Assembly (NCBI GenBank): GCA_035495555.1
Contig: DATJFQ010000013.1
Location: forward strand, 1 to 52,135
DNA from: DATJFQ01 sp035495555
GTDB taxonomy: Bacteria > Acidobacteriota > Vicinamibacteria > Vicinamibacterales > 2-12-FULL-66-21
Reading direction: 5' to 3'
Length of the DNA stretch: 52,135 nucleotides
Part shown: positions 24,503 through 32,918 of the stretch, piece by piece
Numbering within the stretch: position 1 is the stretch's first letter
How the letters are laid out: every line of letters begins with the position of its first letter
Notes under the pieces: generated by a model
What the model saw: only the letters and a program-made list of their open reading frames with translations
Databases searched by the model: none
What the model was told of the DNA's origin: nothing
Made by a program: the position numbers and the translations under genes

Positions 24503-25674
24503 CTTCAGTCGTCGTCCACTATCAGGAGATTGCGCTCAAGGGGAAGAACCGTCCCTGGTTCATTGCCCGTCTGGCAAGAAATCTCCGCACGGCGCTGTCG
24601 GATGTCGGCGCCCGCAGCGTGCGCGTGCTCATGGGCCGCATCGAGATCACGCTGGAAGACGAGACGCGCTGGCCGGCCGTGCGCGATCGGCTGGCCAACG
24701 TGTTTGGCGTCGCGAACTTCGCCGTGGCGGGAAGCGCACCGCTCGATGTGGACGCCATCGCGCGCGCGATACTCGACGACCTCGGCGATACGACGACTCC
24801 GACGTTCCGTGTCTCCGCCCGAAGGGCCGACAAGCGGTTTGCGCTCACGTCGCCGCAGATCGAGCGCGAAGTCGGAGGCCGAATCAAGGAAGCGCGCGGG
24901 TGGACGGTCGATCTCGACAACCCCGCCTTTGTGATCCACGTCGAGGCGCTGACGAACGAAGCCTTCTACTTCTTCGGAAAGCACCGCGGCGCGGGCGGAT
25001 TGCCCTCAGGCAGCAGCGGCCGCGTCGCGGTCTTGCTGTCGGGCGGCATCGACTCGCCGGTCGCGGCCTGGCGGATGATGCGGCGCGGCTGCCGTGCCCT
25101 CTTCGTCCACTTCCACAGCTATCCCATCCTGTCCCGCGCCTCGCAGGACAAGGCGCGTGAGCTGGCAGCGCTCCTCACGCAGTACCAGTACGAGTCGCGG
25201 CTCTTTCTCGTCCCGTTCGGGCAGATCCAGCAGCGCGTCGTGCTTGCCGTTCCGCCAACGCTGCGCGTCATCATCTATCGGCGGCTGATGATGCGCATTG
25301 CCGAAACGATCGCGCGGCAGGAGGGGGCGCAGGCGCTCGTGACCGGGGAAGTCGTGGGGCAGGTCGCATCGCAAACGCTCGAGAACCTCGCGAGCATCAA
25401 CGACGTGGTGACCATGCCCGTATTGCGGCCGCTCGTCGGGCTCGACAAGGACGAGATTGTGCTCGAAGCGCAGCGCCTCGGAACCTATCCGATCTCGATC
25501 ATCCCCGACCAGGATTGCTGCACGTTGTTCACGCCGCGGCACCCCGCGACCCGCGCGCGGGCGCACGACGTCGAGGCCGCCGAGCAGGCATTGTCCGCGG
25601 TCGATGAGATCGTGCGGCAGGCGGCCGCTCACTCGGTTGTGGAGTCGTTCCGGTTCCCGGTGCAACGAGGATAG
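24499..25674 (+). CDS. thiI: tRNA 4-thiouridine synthetase ThiI, without rhodanese domain
   Basis: 391 residues: N-terminal ferredoxin-like and THUMP domains (1-165), then a PP-loop ATPase with LSGGIDSPVAA (180-190). The rhodanese domain found in enterobacterial ThiI (about 480 residues) is absent, as in many other bacteria. Two adjacent Cys (C340-C341, DQDCCTLF) match the conserved Cys of the core. It adds sulfur to U8 of tRNA. It is coupled to hpnE by ATGA overlap, with no evident metabolic link. Confidence 0.93.
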   Translation: MTSVVVHYQEIALKGKNRPWFIARLARNLRTALSDVGARSVRVLMGRIEITLEDETRWPAVRDRLANVFGVANFAVAGSAPLDVDAIARAILDDLGDTTTPTFRVSARRADKRFALTSPQIEREVGGRIKEARGWTVDLDNPAFVIHVEALTNEAFYFFGKHRGAGGLPSGSSGRVAVLLSGGIDSPVAAWRMMRRGCRALFVHFHSYPILSRASQDKARELAALLTQYQYESRLFLVPFGQIQQRVVLAVPPTLRVIIYRRLMMRIAETIARQEGAQALVTGEVVGQVASQTLENLASINDVVTMPVLRPLVGLDKDEIVLEAQRLGTYPISIIPDQDCCTLFTPRHPATRARAHDVEAAEQALSAVDEIVRQAAAHSVVESFRFPVQRG

Positions 25675-25677
25675 AAT
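25672..25677 (+). promoter_or_regulatory. -10-like TAGAAT and strong ribosome site before the aldolase
   Basis: TAGAAT overlaps the end of thiI. A Shine-Dalgarno GGGGAGGAG follows at about 25682-25690, about 7 nt before the GTG start, suggesting an independent promoter for the aldolase. Confidence 0.3.
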
Positions 25678-25697
25678 CGGCGGGGAGGAGACAGGCT

Positions 25698-26705
25698 GTG
25701 AAGATCACACCAGGGAAGCTCGCCGGAATGCAGGCGGTGTCGGACGATCGCGGCGTCATCGCCGCGGCGGCCATGGACCAGCGCGGTTCGCTGAAGAAGG
25801 CGCTCGCGAAGGAAAAAGGCAGCGACGTCGGCGATCAGGACATGCAGGAATTCAAGACGCTCGTTACCGAGGTGCTTACCCGCCACGCGAGCGCCATTCT
25901 CCTGGACCCCGAATGGGGCCTCCCTGCCAGCAAAAAGCGCGCGACCGGTTCGGGGCTCCTGCTCGCGTACGAAAAGACGGGCTACGACGCGAACACCGCC
26001 GGCCGCCTTCCCGATCTGCTCGACCTCTGGTCCGTGCGGCGACTGAAGGAAGCCGGCGCCGACTGCATCAAAATCCTGCTCTACTACACGCCGACCGATC
26101 CGAAACGCATCAACGATCACAAGCACGCCTGGGTCGAGCGGATTGGCGACGAGTGCCGCGCCAACGACATTCCGTTCTTCCTTGAACTTGTCGGATATCA
26201 GGAAGGGCTGGACGAGAAGGGCCCCGAGTTCGCGCGCAAAAAACCCGAGATCGTCGCAGCGAGCATGCAGGAGTTCACGGACAACCGCTACGGTGTCGAC
26301 GTCCTGAAAGTCGAGGTGCCGATCAACATGAAATACGTCGAAGGCGCGCAGGCGTTCGGCGGAACGAAAGCCTACTCGAAGCAGGAAGCGATGGACTTCT
26401 TCAGGCGCGCTGCAGACGTCGCGACCAGACCGTTCATCTACCTGTCGGCTGGCGTCAGCAACGCGGAATTTACCGAGTCGCTTGAACTGGCGGCTGAATC
26501 CGGCGTGAAGTTTTCAGGCGTGTTGTGCGGCCGCGCGACGTGGAAGGATGGAATCCCCGTTTACGCGAAACAGGGGGCGAACGCCTTCCGCACCTGGCTC
26601 GAATCGGAAGGCGTCGAAAACATCAACAACGTGAACGCCCGCCTCACCGCCGCGCGTCCATGGTTCGAATTCTACGGCGCGCGCACGGCTGGGGAGCTCG
26701 CTTAG
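25698..26705 (+). CDS. LacD-family aldolase (tagatose-1,6-bisphosphate aldolase-like)
   Basis: 335 residues from a GTG. Class I aldolase of the LacD/tagatose-bisphosphate type: AMDQRGSLKK near the N-terminus, ILLDPEWGLPA, DCIKILLYYTP with the probable Schiff-base region, VLKVEVPINMKYVEG and LSAGVSNAEF in the phosphate-binding area. It probably cleaves a ketose 1,6-bisphosphate into dihydroxyacetone phosphate and glyceraldehyde 3-phosphate. Because no tagatose pathway genes are nearby, it may serve as a fructose-bisphosphate aldolase substitute. Confidence 0.9.
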   Translation: MKITPGKLAGMQAVSDDRGVIAAAAMDQRGSLKKALAKEKGSDVGDQDMQEFKTLVTEVLTRHASAILLDPEWGLPASKKRATGSGLLLAYEKTGYDANTAGRLPDLLDLWSVRRLKEAGADCIKILLYYTPTDPKRINDHKHAWVERIGDECRANDIPFFLELVGYQEGLDEKGPEFARKKPEIVAASMQEFTDNRYGVDVLKVEVPINMKYVEGAQAFGGTKAYSKQEAMDFFRRAADVATRPFIYLSAGVSNAEFTESLELAAESGVKFSGVLCGRATWKDGIPVYAKQGANAFRTWLESEGVENINNVNARLTAARPWFEFYGARTAGELA

Positions 26706-26740
26706 CACAGACGCTCGCTCTCTAGAACACGCGCTCGCCA

Positions 26741-26790
26741 GATAGTTCCCAATTCCCAACTCCCAAGCATTGGGAATTGGGAATTGGGGG
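26741..26790. terminator. inverted heptamer array between convergent genes
   Basis: CCCAATTCCCAACTCCCAA is followed, after a short loop, by TTGGGAATTGGGAATTGGG, making a roughly 19-bp hairpin between the convergent aldolase and lipoprotein genes. It could work as a bidirectional terminator. No long T-run is present. Confidence 0.5.
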
Positions 26791-27246
26791 TTAACTCTTT
26801 TTCAGGATTTCTACTCCACTCACAGCCCCCAGGCACGTCGTTCCCGAATACGGAATCCTGATCGAATCCGTGCCGAGTTCAGCGGTGCCGCTCAACGACA
26901 CTGCGCACGACGGCAGGTCCGCCGCTGTCGCTGTCCCGCTGCCGGACCAGTTGACCGTCGTCCCGGTCAGGGTCCCCTGCGCCGTTCCCGCGACGTTCAA
27001 TCCACCCGCGCACGTCGCGCTGAAATTACCCTTGGCGCTGTTGGACGTCTGCTCGGTCACGTGCCACTGAAAATTCGTGCACGAAGAAGGCGACGGAACG
27101 ACGTTGGCCGACGTCCAGATGCCGAGCAGAGCGCTTGCGCTGACCGAGGATGGAGACGTCAGAGAACTCGTATGCTCGAAGTTGATGCAACCGGTGAGCG
27201 CTGCCGCTGCAGCAGCACACGCGAACGCCAGAATCGTGTTCTTCAT
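26791..27246 (-). CDS. small secreted lipoprotein
   Basis: 151 residues from the ATG at 27246. A lipoprotein signal peptide with lipobox LTGC places the acylated Cys at residue 20. The mature part is rich in Ser, Thr and Gly with four further Cys, probably a small beta domain. No family is recognised. It is followed by the inverted CCCAATT array. A longer reading to 27348 passes into repeat DNA and is rejected. Confidence 0.8.
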   Translation of the reverse strand: MKNTILAFACAAAAAALTGCINFEHTSSLTSPSSVSASALLGIWTSANVVPSPSSCTNFQWHVTEQTSNSAKGNFSATCAGGLNVAGTAQGTLTGTTVNWSGSGTATAADLPSCAVSLSGTAELGTDSIRIPYSGTTCLGAVSGVEILKKS

Positions 27247-27324
27247 AGCTTTTGATGGTTCATTTCGCAGGGAGGCCCGGGGTCGGCTGGGGAGCTTCAG
27301 TATAGCAAAGCGGCGCCGAAATCC

Positions 27325-27620
27325 CGGCAAAGATCGCAAACACCGCAAAGATCAAAAGACCGCAAAGATCGCAAAGATCCAAAAGATCGCAAAGATCGCA
27401 CAAGACCGCGAAGACCGGAAAGACCGGAAGATCGCAAAGATCAGAAGATCGCAGAGATCACAAGGGATCGGATCCGTCTGCAGCCCTCGGTTTTCTCCCC
27501 GTCGTCTCCGACCCTCCCCGTCCTCGGCGAGGTCATTCGTGGCGTTCCTCCTCGTCCTCAACGAGATTGTTCGTGGTGTCCCGCCCCTTCCTCGGCGAGG
27601 ATGTTCGCGGCGGTCCCTCC
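27325..27620. repeat. GCAAAGATC tandem array plus CCTCGGCGAGG repeats
   Basis: 27325-27465 consists of roughly 9-nt units of the GCAAAGATC/GCGAAGACC type. 27520-27620 has three degenerate units of about 35-40 nt, each with a palindrome of the CCTCGGCGAGG kind followed by TTCGTGGCG-like sequence. Together with about 80 nt before and 10 after, this fills the 382-nt spacer between lipoprotein and NUDIX genes. I see no gene here. Confidence 0.8.
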
Positions 27621-27628
27621 TGTCGTGA

Positions 27629-28126
27629 CTACTGGACTCCGAGATGGTCTCGCAAGGCTTCCTTCGTGCTGCGGAACGCGAGTTCGTTCCAGGGGATGGT
27701 TTGACGCGTGAACACGCGCGCCTCGAGGCACTCGTCGTCGTTGCACAGGTCTCCGCCGACGGCGGTCGCGGCGTAGACGATGATGACGGGTGAGGCGCCG
27801 GCGTATGAGTACACGTTGATCAGGCGATCGATTCGGATCTCGAGCCCGCACTCTTCGCGGGCTTCGCGGATCGCGGCCGCGCGCACTTCTTCACCGCGAT
27901 CCACGTAGCCGCCGGGGAAGACCCACAGTCCATAGCCGGGCTCGATCGCGCGGCGAACGAGGACGATCCCTTCGTCTGCTGTCTCGATAATCGTGCCCAC
28001 CGCGACCTTCGGATCGAGGTAGAAGACGAAGCCGCAGCGTCCGCAAACCAGCCGATCCGGATCGCCTGCCTTGAGGCTTCGCGTCTCGAGCGCGCCGCCG
28101 CACGCGGGACAGAACCGGTACTCCAC
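27629..28126 (-). CDS. NUDIX hydrolase with N-terminal zinc ribbon
   Basis: 165 residues from the GTG at 28126. A zinc ribbon has C6/C9 (CPACGG) and C28/C31 (CGRCG). The Nudix box at 72-94 (GGYVDRGEEVRAAAIREAREECG split around residue 86) is complete. This is the layout of ADP-ribose or NADH pyrophosphatase-like NUDIX proteins; the exact substrate is unknown. A start at 28225 would overlap the divergent def gene and lacks similarity. Only 19 nt separate the two divergent starts. Confidence 0.88.
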   Translation of the reverse strand: MEYRFCPACGGALETRSLKAGDPDRLVCGRCGFVFYLDPKVAVGTIIETADEGIVLVRRAIEPGYGLWVFPGGYVDRGEEVRAAAIREAREECGLEIRIDRLINVYSYAGASPVIIVYAATAVGGDLCNDDECLEARVFTRQTIPWNELAFRSTKEALRDHLGVQ

Positions 28127-28145
28127 GTATGAAATACTACCCGGT

Positions 28146-28706
28146 ATGTCGATCCTGAAAGTCGCGCGGATGGGGCATCCGGTGCTGCGCGCGAAGGCTG
28201 ACCCGATCGATCCTGCCGCGATCAAATCAGCCGAGGTTCAGCAGCTCATCGACGACATGTTCGAAACGATGCGGGAATACCAGGGAATCGGACTGGCCGC
28301 GCCGCAGATCCACGTCGGGCTCCGTCTGTTCGTTGCAGGATTTCCCGCGTCGCGTCGCGACAGCGATGAGGACGGCGAAGAGGAGCGCGTGCCGCTGATG
28401 GCGCTGATCAATCCCGAGATCACGCCGGTTGGCGGCGCCACCGAAGAAGACTGGGAAGGATGCCTCAGCATTCCCGACATCCGGGGCAAGGTGCCGCGCG
28501 CCAGGGAAATTCGGGTCCGCGCGTACGACAGACGCGGTCGGCGGATCGACATGAGCGCGAAGGGATTTACGGCGCGAGTGATCCAGCACGAGACCGATCA
28601 TCTCGACGGAGTTCTCTTCTTCGATCGGATGAAAAGCTTCGAGACGCTGACATTTCTGGAGGAGTTCGGCCGATACTGGAACTCGCGCGACGTGCCGGAG
28701 GAATAA
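28146..28706 (+). CDS. def: peptide deformylase
   Basis: 186 residues from the ATG at 28146. It removes the formyl group from new proteins. Motif 1 is GIGLAAPQ (47-54), motif 2 EGCLS with metal ligand C106, and motif 3 QHETDHLDG with H148, E149 and H152. All catalytic residues are present. A charged insert (SDEDGEEE, about 73-80) between motifs 1 and 2 is slightly longer than usual. It is convergent with the ThyX-like gene after 7 nt. Confidence 0.97.
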   Translation: MSILKVARMGHPVLRAKADPIDPAAIKSAEVQQLIDDMFETMREYQGIGLAAPQIHVGLRLFVAGFPASRRDSDEDGEEERVPLMALINPEITPVGGATEEDWEGCLSIPDIRGKVPRAREIRVRAYDRRGRRIDMSAKGFTARVIQHETDHLDGVLFFDRMKSFETLTFLEEFGRYWNSRDVPEE

Positions 28707-28713
28707 GCCCCCG

Positions 28714-30318
28714 CTACGGATTTCCTCTTGTCTTCTTCTCGCGCGCTCTCTCGGCCTGCAACCGCTCGAGCTCCACCACCGAATGGTCCGCGAACTTCAT
28801 CGCGTCCGCGATCGCATGGTGGCCGGCCTGTTGGTCGATGAGACGGTGCATCTGCTGGCACACCCGACGATAGGCGGGATGCCCCTGAGGTGACGTGCGC
28901 AGTTCGATGACGTGCATCGCCTCGCGCGCGTTCATCTGCATATAGAAGCGCACCCGGTAGGCCATCGACACCGCATAGGGCGCAATTTCCCGTAACCCGG
29001 ACGACAGAACCGCCTCGTACAGCTCGGCCGAGCCGTCCATGATGCGCGTCCAGTCGTCGAGCACGCCGGCGGCCTGGAGCGCCTCCGGCTCCGAGTAGCC
29101 GTGCCGCGTCGAGAGCGGCTGCCACTCGAGCGTGAGGAGCCGATGGCGCTGCAGATCGCGGAACGCACCGTAGTCGGTGAGGACGTCGAATCGATACGCC
29201 GTCCGCTCGAACGCGCGGCCGGGACGGTGGCGCCGGTTGGCGCGATCACCCGCATACGACCGGAGCACGGCGGCGCGATCCGCCGGCGACATGTGTCTGG
29301 CCGCCGCCAGGAGCTGATCGTCGGGCAGAGAGCTCGACGAGTACAACGCTGCCGCGACGACCTTGACCTCGCCGTCCGGATCGAACTCCGTCAGCGTGAC
29401 CTCAGGACGTTCCTCTGCTCTCATCCTCCCGAGCAGCGCCTGCGCCTGTTCGGCGATGGCGCTGCGGCTCTCCGCAAGATACCGGCTCCAGCGTTCGCCG
29501 CGGTCCGGCTGATCCACACGCGTGAGGAATGCGGGGATGATCTTCCGCAGCTCGGTCAGCATCTCGTGGGCACACTGCCGGACCTCCGCCAGCGGATGCG
29601 CGCGCATGCGAAGCAGCAGCGCCTCGTAGGCCTGCCCGGTGCCGTACATGCCCACGTTGGACTGGGTCGCGGCGGGAAGCATGCCACGCAGCGTGTCGAG
29701 CGCCTTCGCTCGAATCGCGGCGCGGTGAACCGTGTCGGAGTCCGCGGGGCCCTTCGGATATTTCGCGCCGAAATATTCCTGCACGCGCCCGATCAGCCGA
29801 GCGTACGTTTCGAAGGCGTCGTCCATGTAGCGTTCGTACTGGTCGCGAAGCGCGCCTTCGAGTTCCGCCGGCACGTGGTACCGCCAGCGGCCGTGCAGCT
29901 TGTCGGTATACGCGACGTATCGTGTGGACTGCTCGAGGTACGCCATCAGGCGGCCCCACTCGAGCACCTTCGTGAGCACGTTCGACACGTATTCGCAGGC
30001 GACGTGCGCGCCGCCGAGCTGCGCGACCGAATCGTCGCCGTATTCGCTGAACACCTTCGCGTACAGCCGCTCCGCTCGATCGACGCCCACCTCGATCGCC
30101 CGCGTGGACGCCACGTCGACGTCTTTGGCGAATTCGTCGAGGAACAGGCGGCGCAGCGACTTGGCCGATCGCGAGTAGCGCGCGAACAGCGCGCCTTTGA
30201 CGGTTTCCGGCAGGTTCGTGAGGCCGAATACGTGCCTGTCGGTGTTGGTGAAGTACGGCGCGAGCACCGCGCGTTCTTCGTCAGTGAAATGCTCGGGAGT
30301 GGTAATCGGCGTGAGCAC
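28714..30318 (-). CDS. double-domain ThyX-like protein
   Basis: 534 residues, about twice a normal flavin-dependent thymidylate synthase. The N-terminal half has AHVACEYVSNVLTKVLEWGR followed by EQSTRY (129-134), and the C-terminal half has DLQRHRLLTLEWQPLSTR (388-405). These resemble the ThyX motif RHR-x7-S, but it is split and altered: the first half has no RHR, and the second has RHR with a different spacing to Ser-Thr-Arg. Long ThyX-like homologues are known as a separate group of uncertain activity. It may bind FAD without making dTMP. GTG start; divergent from the thioesterase gene. Confidence 0.78.
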   Translation of the reverse strand: MLTPITTPEHFTDEERAVLAPYFTNTDRHVFGLTNLPETVKGALFARYSRSAKSLRRLFLDEFAKDVDVASTRAIEVGVDRAERLYAKVFSEYGDDSVAQLGGAHVACEYVSNVLTKVLEWGRLMAYLEQSTRYVAYTDKLHGRWRYHVPAELEGALRDQYERYMDDAFETYARLIGRVQEYFGAKYPKGPADSDTVHRAAIRAKALDTLRGMLPAATQSNVGMYGTGQAYEALLLRMRAHPLAEVRQCAHEMLTELRKIIPAFLTRVDQPDRGERWSRYLAESRSAIAEQAQALLGRMRAEERPEVTLTEFDPDGEVKVVAAALYSSSSLPDDQLLAAARHMSPADRAAVLRSYAGDRANRRHRPGRAFERTAYRFDVLTDYGAFRDLQRHRLLTLEWQPLSTRHGYSEPEALQAAGVLDDWTRIMDGSAELYEAVLSSGLREIAPYAVSMAYRVRFYMQMNAREAMHVIELRTSPQGHPAYRRVCQQMHRLIDQQAGHHAIADAMKFADHSVVELERLQAERAREKKTRGNP

Positions 30319-30370
30319 GGTCGCGTAATCGTAACGCGTTTCGCCCGCGACTTCGCGTTAGCATCCTTAC

Positions 30371-30793
30371 ATGTTCGTGCATCGCCTCGAGGTCCGGTTC
30401 CGCGACTGTGATCCGATGGGCCACGTGAACAACGCCGTGTACCTCACCTATCTCGAACAGACGCGGTTCGCGCACTGGCGTTCGGTTTGGGGCCGCGGCG
30501 CACCGCAGCTTCCGCCCGGCATGCCGGGGGTGATTCTCGCGCGCATCGAATGCGACTACAGGCGGCCTGCGACCTACGGGGAAATGCTCGACATCCGGCT
30601 GCGCGTCGCCGCAATCGGTCGCACCAGCTTCCAGTACGAGTACGAGATGGTGGATCAGCACGGGCGGCGGGTGCTCGAGGCGAAGACGGTGCAGGTCATA
30701 TACGACTACACGGAGGCGCGGCCCGTGCCGATCCCTGAAGAAATTCGTGCAGCGCTCGAGCGGGAAATGGAAACGCCGTCAACTGGCGCCTGA
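30371..30793 (+). CDS. acyl-CoA thioesterase, YbgC/4-hydroxybenzoyl-CoA type
   Basis: 140 residues, hot-dog fold. The catalytic Asp is D14 in RDCDPMGHVNNAVYLTYLEQ, an intact family signature. It cleaves acyl-CoA or acyl-ACP thioesters; chain specificity is unknown. Its stop overlaps the start of the next metallo-hydrolase gene, so both may act on the same class of thioester or ester. Confidence 0.92.
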   Translation: MFVHRLEVRFRDCDPMGHVNNAVYLTYLEQTRFAHWRSVWGRGAPQLPPGMPGVILARIECDYRRPATYGEMLDIRLRVAAIGRTSFQYEYEMVDQHGRRVLEAKTVQVIYDYTEARPVPIPEEIRAALEREMETPSTGA

Positions 30794-31506
30794 TGCCGCC
30801 GATCCTGATTCGCGCCGGCAACCCGTCGGAGTGGACCGGGCCGACTGGGAACAACACCTGGCTCCTGCCCGGCCGCCTGCCCACGCTGGTCGATGCAGGC
30901 GTCGGTGTGCCTGCACACGTCGATGAAGTTGCGCGTCTGCTGCGTGGCGCTCCGCTGGCGCAGGTGTTCATTACTCACAGCCATCCCGATCACATCGGCG
31001 GGATCCCCGCGCTGAGCGCCCGGTGGCCGTCGATGGCAATTTTCCAGGGCCCGGTGCGCGAGACCGATGAACCGCTCCGCGTCACCGCTGGAGACGATGA
31101 ACTCCTCGTGATTCCAACGCCGGGCCACGCACCGGATCACATCTGCCTCTTCCACGAAGACTCGGGCGATCTCTACTGCGGCGACATGGTGCGGGTGGGC
31201 GGGACGGTGGTCATCCCGGCGGGCCAGGGTGGAAATCTGCGTCAGTACCTTGCGTCGCTCGAGCGGATCCGAGCGCTGCGTCCACGGCGGCTGCTGCCCG
31301 GCCACGGACCGATCATCGGGAATCCCGAAACGCTGATAGACGAATACGTCGCCCACCGGCGGCTGCGCGACGAACAGATCGCCGCCGCGATTGCGAGCGG
31401 CGCTGCTACGGTGGAAGAAATTGTCGAGCGGGTGTATCCCGGCATATCGGAGCGCCTGCGGAAAGCGGCGGAAGATACTGTACGAGCGCACCTGCAAGCG
31501 CGATGA
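30793..31506 (+). CDS. metallo-beta-lactamase fold hydrolase (LACTB2-like)
   Basis: 237 residues. The metal motif THSHPDH (61-67), later TPGHAPDH, GDMV and PGHGP complete the dinuclear site. A C-terminal winged-helix-like tail (about 190-237, EEIVERVYPG) is typical of LACTB2-like proteins. Some LACTB2 relatives are RNases and others hydrolyse esters, so the substrate is open. It is the second gene of a two-gene operon with the thioesterase. Confidence 0.9.
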   Translation: MPPILIRAGNPSEWTGPTGNNTWLLPGRLPTLVDAGVGVPAHVDEVARLLRGAPLAQVFITHSHPDHIGGIPALSARWPSMAIFQGPVRETDEPLRVTAGDDELLVIPTPGHAPDHICLFHEDSGDLYCGDMVRVGGTVVIPAGQGGNLRQYLASLERIRALRPRRLLPGHGPIIGNPETLIDEYVAHRRLRDEQIAAAIASGAATVEEIVERVYPGISERLRKAAEDTVRAHLQAR

Positions 31507-31656
31507 CAACAACTACACAACGCCACAACTCCCAACGCCACAAGCCGAGAACTCCTAAACTGGCGACGGACAACTGATGACTGGGAACTGCCAACTGGCC
31601 ACCGTCACCTTTTTCTTGCGTAGTCGGAAGTTGCGAAGTTGCGTAGTTGTCTTGAC
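31503..31656. repeat. inverted pair of TTG-phased repeats
   Basis: The left part has ACAACTACACAACGCCACAA-type words, the right part (31618-31652) GAAGTTGCGTAGTTGTC-type words. They are imperfect inverted copies around a central CTGGCGACGG/GGCCACCGTC region. The block fills the convergent gap between the metallo-hydrolase and regulator genes and could form a long hairpin. Confidence 0.6.
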
Positions 31657-31663
31657 TGCTTCT

Positions 31664-32056
31664 TCAAGCCGGCTGAAATCCCGGCGGCACCTCGGGCAGC
31701 CGCTCCGGCTTCTTCACCGCCTTCGGCAGCGCGTCGCGGACGACGTGCTCGAGTTCTTCGAGATAGGCGGCGAATCGTGAGCGGCCGTCGGACGTCAGGC
31801 GATAGAGCGTCTGCGGACGTCCGCCTTCCGTCCCGCGGAAGGCTTCCACAAGACCCGCCTGCTGCAGCACGTCGATGTGGCGGCTCAAGTTGCCGTCGGT
31901 GAGTGCGCAGAGGCGCTTCATCTCGGTGAAGAGCACGCCCTCGGGACGCGTGACGAGCGACGTCATGATGCCGAGCCGTGCCTTCTCGTGCAGGACGCGG
32001 TCGAGCCCTTCGTATGCGAAGCGTCCCGGCTCCTCCGGGTGAGGTTTTCTGGCCAT
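31664..32056 (-). CDS. winged-helix transcriptional regulator (MarR/ArsR-like)
   Basis: 130 residues from the ATG at 32056. A winged HTH covers about 18-90: RLGIMTSLVTRPEGVLFTEMKRLCALTDGNLSRHIDVLQQAGLVEAFR has typical helix spacing, and GRPQTLYRLTSDGRSRF forms the wing. Its ATG overlaps the TAA of the upstream membrane protein gene (TAATG). Such pairs commonly mean the regulator controls its own operon. The target DNA site is not identified. Confidence 0.88.
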   Translation of the reverse strand: MARKPHPEEPGRFAYEGLDRVLHEKARLGIMTSLVTRPEGVLFTEMKRLCALTDGNLSRHIDVLQQAGLVEAFRGTEGGRPQTLYRLTSDGRSRFAAYLEELEHVVRDALPKAVKKPERLPEVPPGFQPA

Positions 32057-32649
32057 TACGTTCTCTCGAGATTCCACCACAGTACGGCCGCTGCGAGCAG
32101 TTGGCCCACGGCGAACACGCCGCCGACCGACCAGCCGCTCATCGACGCACCAGGCCGTGCGAACCACATCAATCCGATCCCGGCCGCGTAGTAGTACAGC
32201 GCCACCCATCCGGTCGCCCTGGGCAGATATAACCGCGAGGCGAACGCGCCGACGCCGAAACACAGCGCCCAGAGCCCGGGAAGCATCGGCGCGGCTGCGG
32301 GATCGAAGCGCACGACGCCTGCTCCAATCGCGGCGCCCGCGGCGACGCTCGGCATGAACTGGCCGACGACGCAGCGCGTGCGGCGCCGTTGGGCCGCGTC
32401 TTCGTGCACCACGTAGTTGTAGATGATTTCGCTCCCACCCACAAACGCCGCGCATGCCGCGATAAGCAGCCAGTAGCTGACGAAGCCGACAGGATCCAGG
32501 TCGAACTCGGCCGGCTGCAGCCATGCGGCCGCGAGTCCAATCGCGGCCGACGCCGCGAACGGCGCCGACCGGTAGCCGCGATACACCTCAGCCTTCGCGA
32601 TCTGCCGGTGGATTTCCGCAATATCCTCCAGCGCGCGGCCCAGATCCAT
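32056..32649 (-). CDS. integral membrane protein, function unknown
   Basis: 197 residues from the ATG at 32649. A short amphipathic N-terminus (MDLGRALEDIAEIHRQIAKA) precedes about five membrane helices in residues 28-192. It is coupled to the winged-helix regulator by a TAATG overlap. No family is recognised with confidence. The start codon directly abuts a 168-bp palindromic element, which would supply the entire leader. A longer reading into that element to 32793 is rejected. Confidence 0.78.
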   Translation of the reverse strand: MDLGRALEDIAEIHRQIAKAEVYRGYRSAPFAASAAIGLAAAWLQPAEFDLDPVGFVSYWLLIAACAAFVGGSEIIYNYVVHEDAAQRRRTRCVVGQFMPSVAAGAAIGAGVVRFDPAAAPMLPGLWALCFGVGAFASRLYLPRATGWVALYYYAAGIGLMWFARPGASMSGWSVGGVFAVGQLLAAAVLWWNLERT

Positions 32650-32650
32650 G

Positions 32651-32818
32651 CTTAGGACCCCATCGGAAATAACTTGGCCATTGTGGCCGCCGATCCATCC
32701 CCGCCGGGCTTCGTTGCTCGTCGCTTGCATACTCCCGGTATGCGCGCTTCTCGCCCCGCGCCGGGCGGGCGGCTCGACGCCCACAACGCCCAACCTGTTT
32801 CCGACGGGGTCCCTTAAG
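32651..32818. mobile_element. 168-bp palindromic MITE-like element
   Basis: The ends are CTTAGGACCCC (left) and the inverse of CTTAAGGGACCCC (right). The two arms stay recognisably alike when one is inverted (CGGAAAT/CGGAAAC, TTGTGG/TTGTGGG and so on). The centre GCATAC-TCCCG-GTATGC (32727-32743) coincides with the exact midpoint of the element. There is no ORF inside that I can support. It fits a non-autonomous palindromic transposable element, or a REP-like unit, inserted between the membrane protein and rhodanese genes. Confidence 0.6.
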
Positions 32819-32827
32819 CTTTGCGCG

Positions 32828-32879
32828 AGAAAGCCAGGAAGTCAACCGACGCCTCGGCCCCGCCTGCCAGGGGCTTTCT
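32828..32879 (+). promoter_or_regulatory. 8-bp stem upstream of rhodanese gene
   Basis: AGAAAGCC (32828-32835) and GGCTTTCT (32872-32879) could pair around a 36-nt GC-rich loop, 40 nt before the rhodanese start. It may be a leader structure. I do not recognise a riboswitch class. Confidence 0.25.
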
Positions 32880-32918
32880 GTGTCTGGAATGCGTGCCGCC
32901 TCTTGTACGATGTATTCG

